Assembly: GCA_900550465.1 (NCBI GenBank) | Contig: URSC01000011.1 | Location: 1-64,000, forward strand | Source: an uncultured Alistipes sp. | GTDB lineage: Bacteria > Bacteroidota > Bacteroidia > Bacteroidales > UBA932 | Length of the DNA: 64,000 bases | Direction: 5' to 3' | In this document: piece after piece, positions 35,217-43,182 of the stretch | Layout: every line of letters starts with the position of its first letter | How positions within the stretch are numbered: position 1 is the first letter of the stretch | Program-made: the position numbers and the translations under genes | Notes under the pieces: model-generated | What the model was told of the DNA's origin: nothing | Databases searched by the model: none | Seen by the model: only the letters and a program-made list of their open reading frames with translations

Positions 35217-35585
35217 TTTCCACAATGGCACCGAATCATGGGATTTGCTGCCGTTGTGGAAAGGGGTGACGGATGGAAGATGCCGTACAGGGGCCTGTAG
35301 TGAGGATACATGGGAAAGGCTGTTTCCGCAACGGCACCGAAACGTGGGTTTTGCTGCCGTTGTGGAAAAGGGAGGCGGAGGGAAGATGCCGCACAGGGCC
35401 TGTGGAAAGGGTACGCGGGAAATGCTGCTGCCACAACGGCACCGTATCGCGGGTTTTGCTGCCGTTGTGGAAAGGGGGAACGGAGGAAAGATGCCGTACA
35501 GGGCCTGTGGAGAGGGTACACGGGAAAGGCTGCTGCCGCAACGGCACCGAAACGTGAATTTTGCTGCCGTTGTGGAAAGGAGGAT
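35217..35585. repeat. tandem array of ~105-bp repeats with hairpins
   Basis: The sequence TTTGCTGCCGTTGTGG recurs at 35244, 35350, 35455 and 35560, spacings of 106, 105 and 105 bp. Three full units and partial ends are present. In each unit junction CCRCAACGGCA and TGCCGTTGTGG form an 11-bp stem around an 18-nt loop. A second palindrome CACAGG-G-CCTGTG lies mid-unit. Because 105 is a multiple of three, several frames stay open across the array, giving repetitive peptides on both strands that are probably not genes. It looks like an intergenic palindromic repeat element. Confidence 0.85.
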
Positions 35586-35625
35586 GGATAATATGGCCGG
35601 GGAGAGGCGGACAAATGATTTTTGT

Positions 35626-35633
35626 TACTTTTG
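35626..35633 (+). promoter_or_regulatory. -7 element TACTTTTG before the YbaN-like gene
   Basis: A perfect TAnnTTTG lies 17 nt before the ATG at 35651. No -33 TTG is seen, since the upstream sequence is the end of the repeat array. Confidence 0.5.
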
Positions 35634-35650
35634 GGGCGTGAATTAGAGTC

Positions 35651-36007
35651 ATGAATTATCTGCTGATCATATTGGGTACCGTGTCGCTGGGACTGGGAGT
35701 GGCGGGGATGTTCCTGCCGGTGCTGCCGACTACTCCGTTCCTGCTGCTGACGGCGTGGTGCTGGATGAAGGGGGCGCCGCGGCTGCATGCCTGGCTGATG
35801 GCGCATCCTAAGCTGGGGCCTTACATAAGGGACTTCCAGGAGCACAAGTGCATCTCCCGGAGGGTGAAGGCCGTCTCGGTCACGACCCTGTGGCTGACCA
35901 TTGCACTGAGTATCATCCTGGTCCACCAGCTGTGGCTGCGAGTTCTACTGGCCGCCATTGCCGCCGGGGTTACTGTTCACATATTGTCCTTCAAGACCAA
36001 GGAATGA
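35651..36007 (+). CDS. YbaN/DUF454 inner-membrane protein
   Basis: The 118-residue protein contains the DUF454 family pattern: an N-terminal membrane helix with LGTVSLGLGVAGMFLPVLPT, TPFLLLTAWCWMKGAPRLHAWL, GPYIRDFQEHK and two C-terminal helices. Such proteins sit in the inner membrane with unknown function. It shares a bidirectional terminator with the convergent fumarase gene. Confidence 0.85.
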   Translation: MNYLLIILGTVSLGLGVAGMFLPVLPTTPFLLLTAWCWMKGAPRLHAWLMAHPKLGPYIRDFQEHKCISRRVKAVSVTTLWLTIALSIILVHQLWLRVLLAAIAAGVTVHILSFKTKE

Positions 36008-36012
36008 GCATG

Positions 36013-36053
36013 AAAAAGCCCGGTCCGCAGAACTTGCAGGACCGGGCCATTTT
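36013..36053. terminator. bidirectional terminator between the YbaN-like and fumarase genes
   Basis: GCCCGGTCC and GGACCGGGC form a 9-bp stem, extended inside by GCA/TGC. A run of five A before it and a T-rich tract after it allow it to serve both convergent genes. Confidence 0.8.
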
Positions 36054-36076
36054 CCTTAAAAATCCTGACGGCCTCC

Positions 36077-37717
36077 CTATTTGAGGACAGTCTTGAAGAA
36101 GTCGTTGCCCTTGTCGTCCACGAGGATGAAGGCGGGGAAGTCGACTACCTCGATCTTCCAGATGGCCTCCATGCCGAGTTCGGGATACTCGAGGAGCTCG
36201 ACCTTCTTGATATTGTCCTGAGCCAGGATGGCCGCGGGGCCGCCGATGCTGCCGAGGTAGAAGCCGCCGTGCTTCTTGCAGGCGTCGGTCACTTGCTGGC
36301 TGCGGTTGCCCTTGGCGATCATGATCATGCTGCCGCCGTTCTCCTGGAAGAGGTCCACGTAGCTGTCCATACGGCCGGCGGTGGTGGGGCCGAAGCTGCC
36401 GGAGGGCATTCCCTCGGGGGTCTTGGCAGGGCCGGCGTAGTAGATCGGGTGCTCTTTCATGTACTGGGGCAGGCCCTCTCCGCTCTCGATACGCTCTTTC
36501 AGCTTGGCGTGGGCGATGTCGCGGCCTACGATGATGGTGCCGCTGAGCAGGAGGAATGTCGATACGGGATACTGGGACAGGTCGGCGAGGACTTCCTTCA
36601 TCGGGCGGTTCAGGTCTATTTTCACACCGCCGGAATGTTTGGCGAAGCCGCCGCGCAGCTGTTCGGGAACGAGACGGATGGGGTTGCTGTCCAGGTCCTC
36701 GAGCCAGATACCGTCTTTGTTGATCTTACCCTTGATGTTGCGGTCGGCGCTGCAGGATACTCCGAGGCCGACGGGGCAGGACGCACCGTGACGGGGCAGA
36801 CGGATAACGCGGATGTCGTGGGCGAAGTACTTGCCGCCGAACTGGGCGCCGAGGCCGATGTTGCAGGCTGCCTTGAAGAGCTTCTGCTCCAGCTCGATAT
36901 CGCGGAAGGCGCGGCCGAGGTCGTCACCGGTAGTGGGCAGGTTGTCGTAGTACTTGGCGGAGGCGAGCTTGACGGTCTTGAGGTTGGTCTCTGCCGATGA
37001 GCCGCCGATTACGAATGCGATGTGGTAGGGAGGGCAGGCCGCCGTACCGAGGGTCTTCATCTTCTCGATCAGGAAACTCTCGAGTTTCTCGGGATTGAGC
37101 AGGGCCTTGGTCTCCTGGAAGAGGAAGGTCTTGTTGGCCGAGCCGCCGCCCTTGGCGATGAACAGGAACTTGTACTCGCCGCCCTCGGTGGCGTAGATGT
37201 CCACCTGTGCGGGCAGGTTGTTGCCGGAGTTCTTCTCCTTGTACATGTCTAAGGGAAGAGTCTGGGAATAACGCAGGTTGTCAGTGGTGTAGGTGTCGTA
37301 TACGCCGTGCTGCAGGGCCTCCTCGTCGCTGATGCGGGAGCCGTCGGCAGTCTTGTCCACCCATACCCTGCGGCCCTTCTTGGCCACTACGATGGCTGTA
37401 CCTGTATCCTGGCAGAAAGGCAGTTTCTGGTTCTTGGCCACGTCGGCGTTGAGCAGCATGGTCAGGGCCACGGCCTTGTCGTTGCGGCTGGCCTCGGGGT
37501 CATTGAGAATCTTGGCCACCATCTCGTTGTGCTCGGGACGGAGCATGAAGGCCACATCGTGGAAAGCCTGGCGGGCAATCAGCCTGAGTCCTTCTGGATC
37601 GACTTTCAGAATTTCCTCGCCCTCGAACTGAGCGGTAGACACATAGTCCTTGGTGACAAGATGATACTTGGTAGTATCCTCACCCATCTGGAAAAGTTCC
37701 TCGTATTTGAATTCCAT
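36077..37717 (-). CDS. fumarate hydratase class I (iron-sulfur, single chain)
   Basis: This 546-residue enzyme interconverts fumarate and malate using a [4Fe-4S] cluster. It is the two-domain FumA/FumB type. Cysteines in LPFCQDTGTA, in GASCPVGLGVSC, and the C-terminal domain start SGTIIVGRDIAHAKLKER and GPTTAGRMDSYVD are visible. In anaerobic Bacteroidales it works in the reductive branch from oxaloacetate to succinate. It is monocistronic with a clear -7 element 29 nt upstream. Confidence 0.94.
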   Translation of the reverse strand: MEFKYEELFQMGEDTTKYHLVTKDYVSTAQFEGEEILKVDPEGLRLIARQAFHDVAFMLRPEHNEMVAKILNDPEASRNDKAVALTMLLNADVAKNQKLPFCQDTGTAIVVAKKGRRVWVDKTADGSRISDEEALQHGVYDTYTTDNLRYSQTLPLDMYKEKNSGNNLPAQVDIYATEGGEYKFLFIAKGGGSANKTFLFQETKALLNPEKLESFLIEKMKTLGTAACPPYHIAFVIGGSSAETNLKTVKLASAKYYDNLPTTGDDLGRAFRDIELEQKLFKAACNIGLGAQFGGKYFAHDIRVIRLPRHGASCPVGLGVSCSADRNIKGKINKDGIWLEDLDSNPIRLVPEQLRGGFAKHSGGVKIDLNRPMKEVLADLSQYPVSTFLLLSGTIIVGRDIAHAKLKERIESGEGLPQYMKEHPIYYAGPAKTPEGMPSGSFGPTTAGRMDSYVDLFQENGGSMIMIAKGNRSQQVTDACKKHGGFYLGSIGGPAAILAQDNIKKVELLEYPELGMEAIWKIEVVDFPAFILVDDKGNDFFKTVLK

Positions 37718-37746
37718 ATCTGTTGTTATTTATTGTTTCGTGATGG

Positions 37747-37754
37747 CAAAGATA
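37747..37754 (-). promoter_or_regulatory. -7 element TATCTTTG for the fumarase gene
   Basis: A perfect TAnnTTTG on the minus strand lies 29 nt before the fumarase ATG. It is back to back with the acetyltransferase promoter, one base apart. Confidence 0.65.
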
Positions 37755-37755
37755 G

Positions 37756-37763
37756 TAATTTTG
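37756..37763 (+). promoter_or_regulatory. -7 element TAATTTTG for the acetyltransferase gene
   Basis: A perfect TAnnTTTG on the plus strand lies 30 nt before the ATG at 37794. Its location supports that start over longer readings that begin inside the fumarase gene. Confidence 0.6.
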
Positions 37764-37793
37764 CGCACGCGATTAACCGACTGCACACACGAA

Positions 37794-38351
37794 ATGACTA
37801 CTGCCAAAGAAAAAATGCTGAGCGGCGAATGGTACGACGCCGTGGGCACCCCCGAGCTGACGGCGGAGCTGATGGCCTGCCGCGACAAGATCTACGAGCT
37901 CAACCGGCTGCACCCCAGGGATACAGCCACCCGCGACATCCTGCTGCGCTCGCTCATCGGCCACATGGGCCGCAATGTCGTCATCCTCTCCCCCTTCTTC
38001 TGCGACTACGGCACCCAGATATCCATAGGTGACGACACCTATATCAATTTCAACCTGACCGTACTCGACGAGGCCCCCGTCACCATCGGCTTCCACGTCT
38101 TCATAGGTCCGGGCTGCAGCCTGCTCACCGCCGTCCACCCCCTCGACGCGCAGGAGCGCAACAAGGGCATCGAGAAGGCCCTCCCCATCACCATCGGGGA
38201 CAATGTCTGGCTCGGCGGCAATGTCACCGTCCTCCCCGGCGTCTCCATCGGCGAGGGCTCCGTCATCGGAGCCGGCAGCGTCGTCACCCGCGATGTCCCT
38301 CCTCACGCCGTTGCCGCCGGCAATCCCGCGCGTATCCTCCGCTGGCTGTAA
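37794..38351 (+). CDS. maltose/galactoside O-acetyltransferase-like enzyme
   Basis: The 185-residue hexapeptide acetyltransferase resembles Maa/LacA/NodL. It has the helical Mac domain at the N-terminus (KMLSGEWYDA, ELTAELMACRDKIYELN), then left-handed helix repeats. TAVHPLDAQERNKG carries the active-site His, and the C-terminal GSVVTRDVPPHAVAAGNPAR is typical. It acetylates a sugar with acetyl-CoA; the natural substrate is unknown. Start chosen at 37794 on promoter position and family length. Confidence 0.9.
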   Translation: MTTAKEKMLSGEWYDAVGTPELTAELMACRDKIYELNRLHPRDTATRDILLRSLIGHMGRNVVILSPFFCDYGTQISIGDDTYINFNLTVLDEAPVTIGFHVFIGPGCSLLTAVHPLDAQERNKGIEKALPITIGDNVWLGGNVTVLPGVSIGEGSVIGAGSVVTRDVPPHAVAAGNPARILRWL

Positions 38352-38357
38352 AATACA

Positions 38358-40733
38358 TCAGTCCTCCTTGCGCAGCGCAATGACCGGAGGAGTATTGATG
38401 GCCACGATGCTCTGGTAGAGGATGGTGAGGAAGGCAATGGCGCAGGAGAGGACTCCGGAAGCGAGGATGAGAACCCACTGGAGCCAGGGAGCGGCGGTGT
38501 AGGAGAACTGGCTGAGCCATGCGTCGGTGAGCAGCCAGCTGACGGGAACGGAGACGACAAAGGCAATCAGCGAGAGCAGCAGGTAGGACGAGGCGATCTG
38601 ACGCAGGATGAGGCCCTTATCGGCACCGAAGACCTTCTCCACGGCGATGTTGCGGCTGCGGGACCGGATGTAGTAGGTACTCATGGCGAACAGGCCGAGG
38701 GACGAGACGAATATCGCTATCACCGTGAAGATGATGATGATCTTCTGCAGCTGCGTGTACTTGGAGAAAGTATCGGCTATCTGGTCCTCGATAAAGGAGG
38801 CGTCGAAAGCCCCGTCGGGATGGAGGCGGCTGTAGACCCCGGCTATGCGGTCGAAGGCCGCGGCATGGTCTCCGGTAATCTTGATCAGGATGTTCCAGGG
38901 AGTACGGTTCCCCGGATACACATCGTACCTGTAGATCAGAGCCGCCGACTGGTCGTAGAGCAGAGGCCGGATCTTGAAGTCGTAGTAGACTCCCGCTATC
39001 GGGTCCGTATAGTAGCCGACTTTTTCGTTTCCGAAAGTACATTCCGTAGCAGTCTCGGGCAGACCGGCCTCCTTGAAGGCGTACTCGTTCCAGTACCAGG
39101 CCGACTTGTCCGCCAGGTTATTGTCCGACTTCAGCCTCAGGCCAAGTATGTCGAAATACTCCGCATCGCCGCGTATCAGCTGAAAACCGAGCAGACCGCC
39201 TTGATAGTAACGGGTAGAGTTATTGGTGCCGTACAGCGGAGTACCCTCTCCGAAACCCACGGCCTCCACGAAGGGCAGGGCCTCCACGGCATCCCGGAAC
39301 TCCCTTATCTGCGCCCCTGAAGTAAAGACCTCGCTGGACACATCGAGGATGTCCTCGGTATTGTACCCCAGCGGAGCATGGATCATCGCCCTTATCTGGA
39401 AAAACATCATCAGGGACACGGCTATCATTGCCACCGCCACCACCTGCTGGATGACTATCAGCGCCTTGCCGAACCACGAGCGGATCTGCAGGTTGAACGA
39501 GCCGCGCACGATGTCAATAGGCTTCGCCCTGGAAATCGTCAGTGCGGGGATGATGCCCGAGAGGAAGCCTATGAGCGCTATTCCTATGACAATCAGCAGT
39601 GCGATGGGCAGGGTAATCTCCGCCAGCACGGAAAAATCATATCCCAGCAGCCGCGAGGCATAGGGTGCCAGGGCCTCGGCTATCAGCACCGCCAGCACCG
39701 TCGATACGGCGGCAAATGCAGTGGCCTCCGCTATCATCCTCCATATCACCCCTGCCCTGCTCTCTCCGAGCAGCCGGCGGGTGGCCATCTCCTTGGCGCG
39801 GCGTCCCGACTGGGCCACGGTCAGGTTGATATAGTTGAGCACGGCGAACAGCATCAGGATGATGCAGGCGGCCAGCAGAATCCTTACCAGCTGACTGTCG
39901 CCCTGATTGATATTGCCCGTAAAGGACTGGGACTCATCGAAGAAATATACGTCCCTGAGGGGAATGAAGAAGACCTTGTCCACCATATTCTCCGAGTAAG
40001 ACCACCACACTTCTCCCAGATACTCCCTGATCTCCGGTATCTTAGCCTGTATATCGGAGTTCGGCCAGGTCATGATGAAGGTGTCGAACATACCCGTGTT
40101 GCTCATCTCCTCGTCGTTGGCACTGTTGAGTTCCGTCATGAAATCGGCCCGGCACATCACGTCGCAGTACTTGATGACCGAATGGTCGATATCCTCCATC
40201 ACCGCCGCTATCGTAAACGTGTATCCCTCATCCTCGCCCAGGACATTGTAGGTCAACGTCTGACCGACCGGGTCCCTGCCGGGAAAATGCGCGTCGGCAA
40301 AGCTCCGGCTGATGACCGCGCTTCGGTCCGATGCCTTCCACGCCTCGACGGAGCCGCTGAGCAGAGGGAATGAGAACATATCGAAGAAGGAACTGTCGGC
40401 GTATGAGGTCTGAGCCGTCACAGCCGTGGTGCTGCCCGCGACAGTCAGTTCTCCGAGGCCGGACATACCGGAGGCCGAGAGATAGGAGGTAGCCTTCTCC
40501 ACCTCAGGGAAATGGTCCAGCAGATGCTTCTGGAGATAATATGCGCTGCCGATAAAATTCTCATTGGCATAGAGATAGATGCGGTCGGCATTCTTCTGGA
40601 ACGCGTCGGTGGTCAGCTGCCGGCTCACGAACACTGCCAGCAGCAGCACGAAGGCCAGGGAGACCGTCAGACCGAAAAGGTTGATAAAGGCATAGAGCCC
40701 GTTCTTGCGGATGAAGTTGAGGAACGATTTCAT
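38358..40733 (-). CDS. FtsX/MacB-type ABC transporter permease (large, two-module)
   Basis: The 791-residue inner-membrane protein has an N-terminal helix (about 12-35), a MacB-like periplasmic core domain, an FtsX block of three helices (about 285-405), a second anchor helix with a second periplasmic domain, and a final FtsX block to the C-terminus. Such permeases couple ATP hydrolysis to work in the periplasm, for example export of peptides or lipoproteins. No ATPase gene is adjacent, so its partner must be encoded elsewhere. It is divergent from blaI, whose operators lie about 200 bp away. Confidence 0.85.
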   Translation of the reverse strand: MKSFLNFIRKNGLYAFINLFGLTVSLAFVLLLAVFVSRQLTTDAFQKNADRIYLYANENFIGSAYYLQKHLLDHFPEVEKATSYLSASGMSGLGELTVAGSTTAVTAQTSYADSSFFDMFSFPLLSGSVEAWKASDRSAVISRSFADAHFPGRDPVGQTLTYNVLGEDEGYTFTIAAVMEDIDHSVIKYCDVMCRADFMTELNSANDEEMSNTGMFDTFIMTWPNSDIQAKIPEIREYLGEVWWSYSENMVDKVFFIPLRDVYFFDESQSFTGNINQGDSQLVRILLAACIILMLFAVLNYINLTVAQSGRRAKEMATRRLLGESRAGVIWRMIAEATAFAAVSTVLAVLIAEALAPYASRLLGYDFSVLAEITLPIALLIVIGIALIGFLSGIIPALTISRAKPIDIVRGSFNLQIRSWFGKALIVIQQVVAVAMIAVSLMMFFQIRAMIHAPLGYNTEDILDVSSEVFTSGAQIREFRDAVEALPFVEAVGFGEGTPLYGTNNSTRYYQGGLLGFQLIRGDAEYFDILGLRLKSDNNLADKSAWYWNEYAFKEAGLPETATECTFGNEKVGYYTDPIAGVYYDFKIRPLLYDQSAALIYRYDVYPGNRTPWNILIKITGDHAAAFDRIAGVYSRLHPDGAFDASFIEDQIADTFSKYTQLQKIIIIFTVIAIFVSSLGLFAMSTYYIRSRSRNIAVEKVFGADKGLILRQIASSYLLLSLIAFVVSVPVSWLLTDAWLSQFSYTAAPWLQWVLILASGVLSCAIAFLTILYQSIVAINTPPVIALRKED

Positions 40734-40932
40734 TGGTTATAGTATTTAAACATTTTACATTTTTGTTTGCCCGTTCTTATAACCAAAATCGTGCCAATGT
40801 TTATAACTTATTTATTTATAAGATATTAACACGTTCTGCAACCATCCTAATTGTACACATTTCATACATTCCGGTGTATGATTTTTTGAAATTGTCTAAA
40901 TTTCATACATCACAGGTTCCGGTGACGGAATT
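40734..40932. other. divergent intergenic region, permease/blaI
   Basis: This AT-rich region separates the permease gene from the BlaI operator. CATACA-TTCCGG-TGTATG (around 40864-40881) and TTCCG-GTGA-CGGAA (around 40917-40930) are inverted repeats that might bind a regulator. No convincing minus-strand TAnnTTTG for the permease was found. Confidence 0.4.
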
Positions 40933-40977
40933 AACTAAAAATTTAGTTGCATATTTAAAAATTTAGTTATAGCTTTG
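40933..40977 (+). promoter_or_regulatory. blaI promoter with twin BlaI-type operators
   Basis: TTG (40947-40949) and TAGCTTTG (40970-40977) are separated by 20 nt. A perfect palindrome AACTAAA-AA-TTTAGTT (40933-40948) covers the -33 element. A second copy with a perfect right half TTTAGTT (40962-40968) and degenerate left half overlaps the -7 element. The two sites are exactly 20 bp apart, two turns of the helix, which suits two dimers of a winged-helix repressor on one face. Confidence 0.75.
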
Positions 40978-41004
40978 TGGTCAGAAACTGAAAATACCCA
41001 CATC

Positions 41005-41388
41005 ATGGCAAAAATAGTCAAGGAAGAACGGCAGGAGCTCACACGCGCCGAGCTCGAGATCATGCAGGTAATCTGGAAGAAAGGGAAGGTGCTGGTACAC
41101 GACATCTTGGAGGAGATGCCGGAGCCGCGGCCGGCGTACAACACGGTATCGACTATCGTGCGGATACTGGAAAGCAAGGGCTTCGTCTCGCACAAGGCCT
41201 ACGGACGGACCTACGAATACTTTCCGCTCGTGGCGAAGGAAGAGTACACAGGCACATACATGCGCACGGTACTAAACAACTTCTTCGACGGATCCGTCAG
41301 CCGGATGGTCAACTTCTTCTCCTCGCAGAAGTCCATCTCGGTGGAGGAGACCGACGAGATCCTAAGGATCCTCAACTCAGGCAAATAA
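41005..41388 (+). CDS. BlaI/MecI-family transcriptional repressor
   Basis: This 127-residue winged-helix protein starts MAKIVKEERQ. The DNA-binding domain contains LTRAELEIMQVIWKKG, VHDILEEM and YNTVSTIVRILESKGFV, followed by a C-terminal dimerisation helix region. Such repressors are inactivated by cleavage after a BlaR1-type protease senses a signal. The partner gene follows by 5 nt. It very likely represses its own promoter. Start: the ATG at 41005 is preferred to one 30 nt upstream because the latter is too close to the promoter and lacks family sequence. Confidence 0.92.
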   Translation: MAKIVKEERQELTRAELEIMQVIWKKGKVLVHDILEEMPEPRPAYNTVSTIVRILESKGFVSHKAYGRTYEYFPLVAKEEYTGTYMRTVLNNFFDGSVSRMVNFFSSQKSISVEETDEILRILNSGK

Positions 41389-41393
41389 AAAAC

Positions 41394-42707
41394 ATGAAGA
41401 CAGTCGAATACATAATAGAGGTACTGATCTGCAGCGGCCTGTTCCTGGTCCTGTACCGGTGGCTGTTGGCAGGAAAGGTCGGCTACAGGCTGTGCAGGGC
41501 ATACATCGTAGGGACAATGCTGCTCGCAGCCCTCATCCCCGCCCTCGACGTGCCGCTGTACTCCCCCGCCCCGGAGCCCGCAGCAAAGGAGAAGGCCGTA
41601 CTCCACGAATTCCGGGGGAGCCTGCTCCCGGAGGACGGAGGCTACGGCGGGGCCACGGCAGAGGATGCCGCCACCTCCCGGAAAACCTCCGCGAAGGCCA
41701 TTGTCCTGAAAACGGCCGCTGCCGCCTATGGAGTGACCGCCGCAGCCTCTATTGTCCTGATAGGCCTGAATGTCATACGGATACGCCGCCTGCGCCGGGG
41801 AGCCCGACTGACCCGCATGGAGGGCTGGACTTTAGCCGAGAGCGGGAAGATACAGACTCCGTTCTCCTTTCTGCGGACGGTCTACATGGGCTTCAACTAC
41901 AGTACATCCGAGCGACGGATGATTCTCTCCCATGAGGTCAGCCACGTCCGGCACCGGCATTCTTACGAGAGGCTCGTCCTCTCCGCCCTGCGCAGCCTCC
42001 TGTGGTTCAACCCCTTCCTGTGGATAGCCGAAAAGGACCTGAAGGAGGTGCAGGAATGGGAGGCCGACCGCGACGTTCTCAACGAAGGAAATGACCTGAC
42101 TCTATATAGAACAGCCATCTTCAAGCAACTCTTTGGTTATAATCCGGATATATCCAGCGGGTTGAATCACTCACTCACAAAAAAACGGTTTATTATGATG
42201 ACAAAGACACGACTCGGCCGCTACGCCCCGCTGAGGCTGGCCGCCGCCCTCCCGCTGCTCACCGCCACCTTCCTCGCGTTCGGCTGCGGGACCAAGGATC
42301 AGACACTTCCGCCCTATGCTTCCGGCATCTCAGACCCCGTGAGCGGGCAGCCCGCACCTGACGATGCTATCCAGAAAGATTCAGTCATTCACATCGCCAT
42401 AACAAAACAGGACGGAGAGTATTCCTGCACTGTAAACGGAGAACAGCGTGACCTCGGCGATATCGGCTGGATAAGCAACGAGTTAGTTCCCGACTCCTGG
42501 CAGTCATTTACCATTCATCTCGAATTGGCCGATGCTGTCGAGATGGGAATAGTCACGGATGTCACTGACGCTATCAGACAGTTCAGTTTGAAAAGTCTGA
42601 CGATAACAGACAATGACTCTGACTCCACGGCGGTAAGGACCTTCTACATCAAATACGATGATAAGAGCCCGGGATCCAGAGACCTCCCGGACGTCGGCCG
42701 CAGATAA
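41394..42707 (+). CDS. BlaR1/MecR1-like M56 membrane metallopeptidase
   Basis: This 437-residue sensor protease has N-terminal membrane helices (about 5-20, 35-52, 108-128), the zinc site HEVSH (residues 180-184) with EADRDVL further on, and another hydrophobic helix near 255-275. The periplasmic C-terminal part (about 160 residues) is not a penicillin-binding domain as in true BlaR1, so the signal is probably not a beta-lactam. It is paired with the BlaI repressor. A lactamase gene is absent here. Confidence 0.88.
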   Translation: MKTVEYIIEVLICSGLFLVLYRWLLAGKVGYRLCRAYIVGTMLLAALIPALDVPLYSPAPEPAAKEKAVLHEFRGSLLPEDGGYGGATAEDAATSRKTSAKAIVLKTAAAAYGVTAAASIVLIGLNVIRIRRLRRGARLTRMEGWTLAESGKIQTPFSFLRTVYMGFNYSTSERRMILSHEVSHVRHRHSYERLVLSALRSLLWFNPFLWIAEKDLKEVQEWEADRDVLNEGNDLTLYRTAIFKQLFGYNPDISSGLNHSLTKKRFIMMTKTRLGRYAPLRLAAALPLLTATFLAFGCGTKDQTLPPYASGISDPVSGQPAPDDAIQKDSVIHIAITKQDGEYSCTVNGEQRDLGDIGWISNELVPDSWQSFTIHLELADAVEMGIVTDVTDAIRQFSLKSLTITDNDSDSTAVRTFYIKYDDKSPGSRDLPDVGRR

Positions 42708-42708
42708 T

Positions 42709-42739
42709 TTTGCTCGTTTGGAAATAATTCCTATCTTTG
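42709..42739 (+). promoter_or_regulatory. promoter of tRNA-Ser(TGA)
   Basis: TTTG (42709-42712) and TATCTTTG (42732-42739) are 19 nt apart, a textbook Bacteroidetes promoter. The tRNA begins 27 nt downstream. Confidence 0.75.
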
Positions 42740-42766
42740 CCGCCCGATTCAGAAATGAAGGGACAT

Positions 42767-42851
42767 GGAGGTGTGGCCGAGTGGTCGATGGCGGCAGTCT
42801 TGAAAACTGTTGAACGGCAACGTTCCGGGGGTTCGAATCCCTCCGCCTCCG
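42767..42851 (+). tRNA. tRNA-Ser (anticodon TGA)
   Basis: The 85-nt sequence has acceptor GGAGGTG/CGCCTCC with one T-G pair, discriminator G73, an anticodon loop CTTGAAA (anticodon 42801-42803), a long variable arm typical of serine tRNA, and T-loop GTTCGAATC. CCA is not encoded. It borders the repeat-bracketed cassette to its right. Confidence 0.95.
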
Positions 42852-42860
42852 CACTAAAAA

Positions 42861-42889
42861 AGCCTGCAGCGTTGCTGCGGGCTATTTTC
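42861..42889 (+). terminator. terminator of tRNA-Ser
   Basis: AGCCTGCAGC and GCTGCGGGCT form a 10-bp stem (one T-G pair) with loop GTT, followed by ATTTTCT. Confidence 0.8.
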
Positions 42890-42965
42890 TACCCCCTCCA
42901 GACCTCCCCTGAGGGGAGGCTTGGTCGCTTCGCTCCGAACATGCCGCAAGCCGCTCTTGTTTATT

Positions 42966-43170
42966 GATTTCAGACAACGGAAAGCAGATACACGGCATAA
43001 AATCACAATCACCTCACTATCAATACGTTCTATTTTCAACGTGTTCTTTTCGGACACTTCGGGATGCACGAAAAGCTCTCGTTACTTTTGTAAGTTCTTA
43101 TTTATCGGCCTTTTACAAAAAACAGGTGCTGCAGCACTTACCGTTGCCGCTGCGAGGATGCTTTTCTCCA
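42966..43170. repeat. 205-bp dispersed direct repeat, copy A
   Basis: This sequence is about 94% identical to 48626-48831 in the same orientation, with one single-base length difference. Most changes are transitions. It contains a hairpin GTGTTC-TTTTC-GGACAC that is preserved as GTGTCC/GGACAC in the other copy. Both strands are partly open, but the inferred peptides change residues freely, so coding is doubtful. Just upstream (42905-42925) lies a separate palindrome CCTCCCC-TGA-GGGGAGG. Confidence 0.9.
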
Positions 43171-43182
43171 TTCGAGGTAAAT

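Noticed and set aside
35217..35585. Repeat array considered as CRISPR
   Set aside because: The units are about 105 bp and similar along their whole length, with no alternating unique spacers and no cas genes nearby.
35168..35926. Long minus-strand frame with repeated FPQRQQNPRFGAV-type peptides across the hairpin array
   Set aside because: The frame is open only because the repeat length is a multiple of three. Other frames are open as well, it runs into the real YbaN-like gene on the other strand, and it has no promoter or family likeness.
41005..42707. Beta-lactam resistance regulation
   Set aside because: The sensor lacks a penicillin-binding domain and there is no beta-lactamase or alternative PBP gene in the window.
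42854..43069. Short minus-strand frame in repeat copy A (and its twin in copy B) sharing SEKxTLKIERID
   Set aside because: The two copies differ at several residues by first- and second-position changes and run into unrelated sequence at their ends. Better explained as a non-coding repeat.
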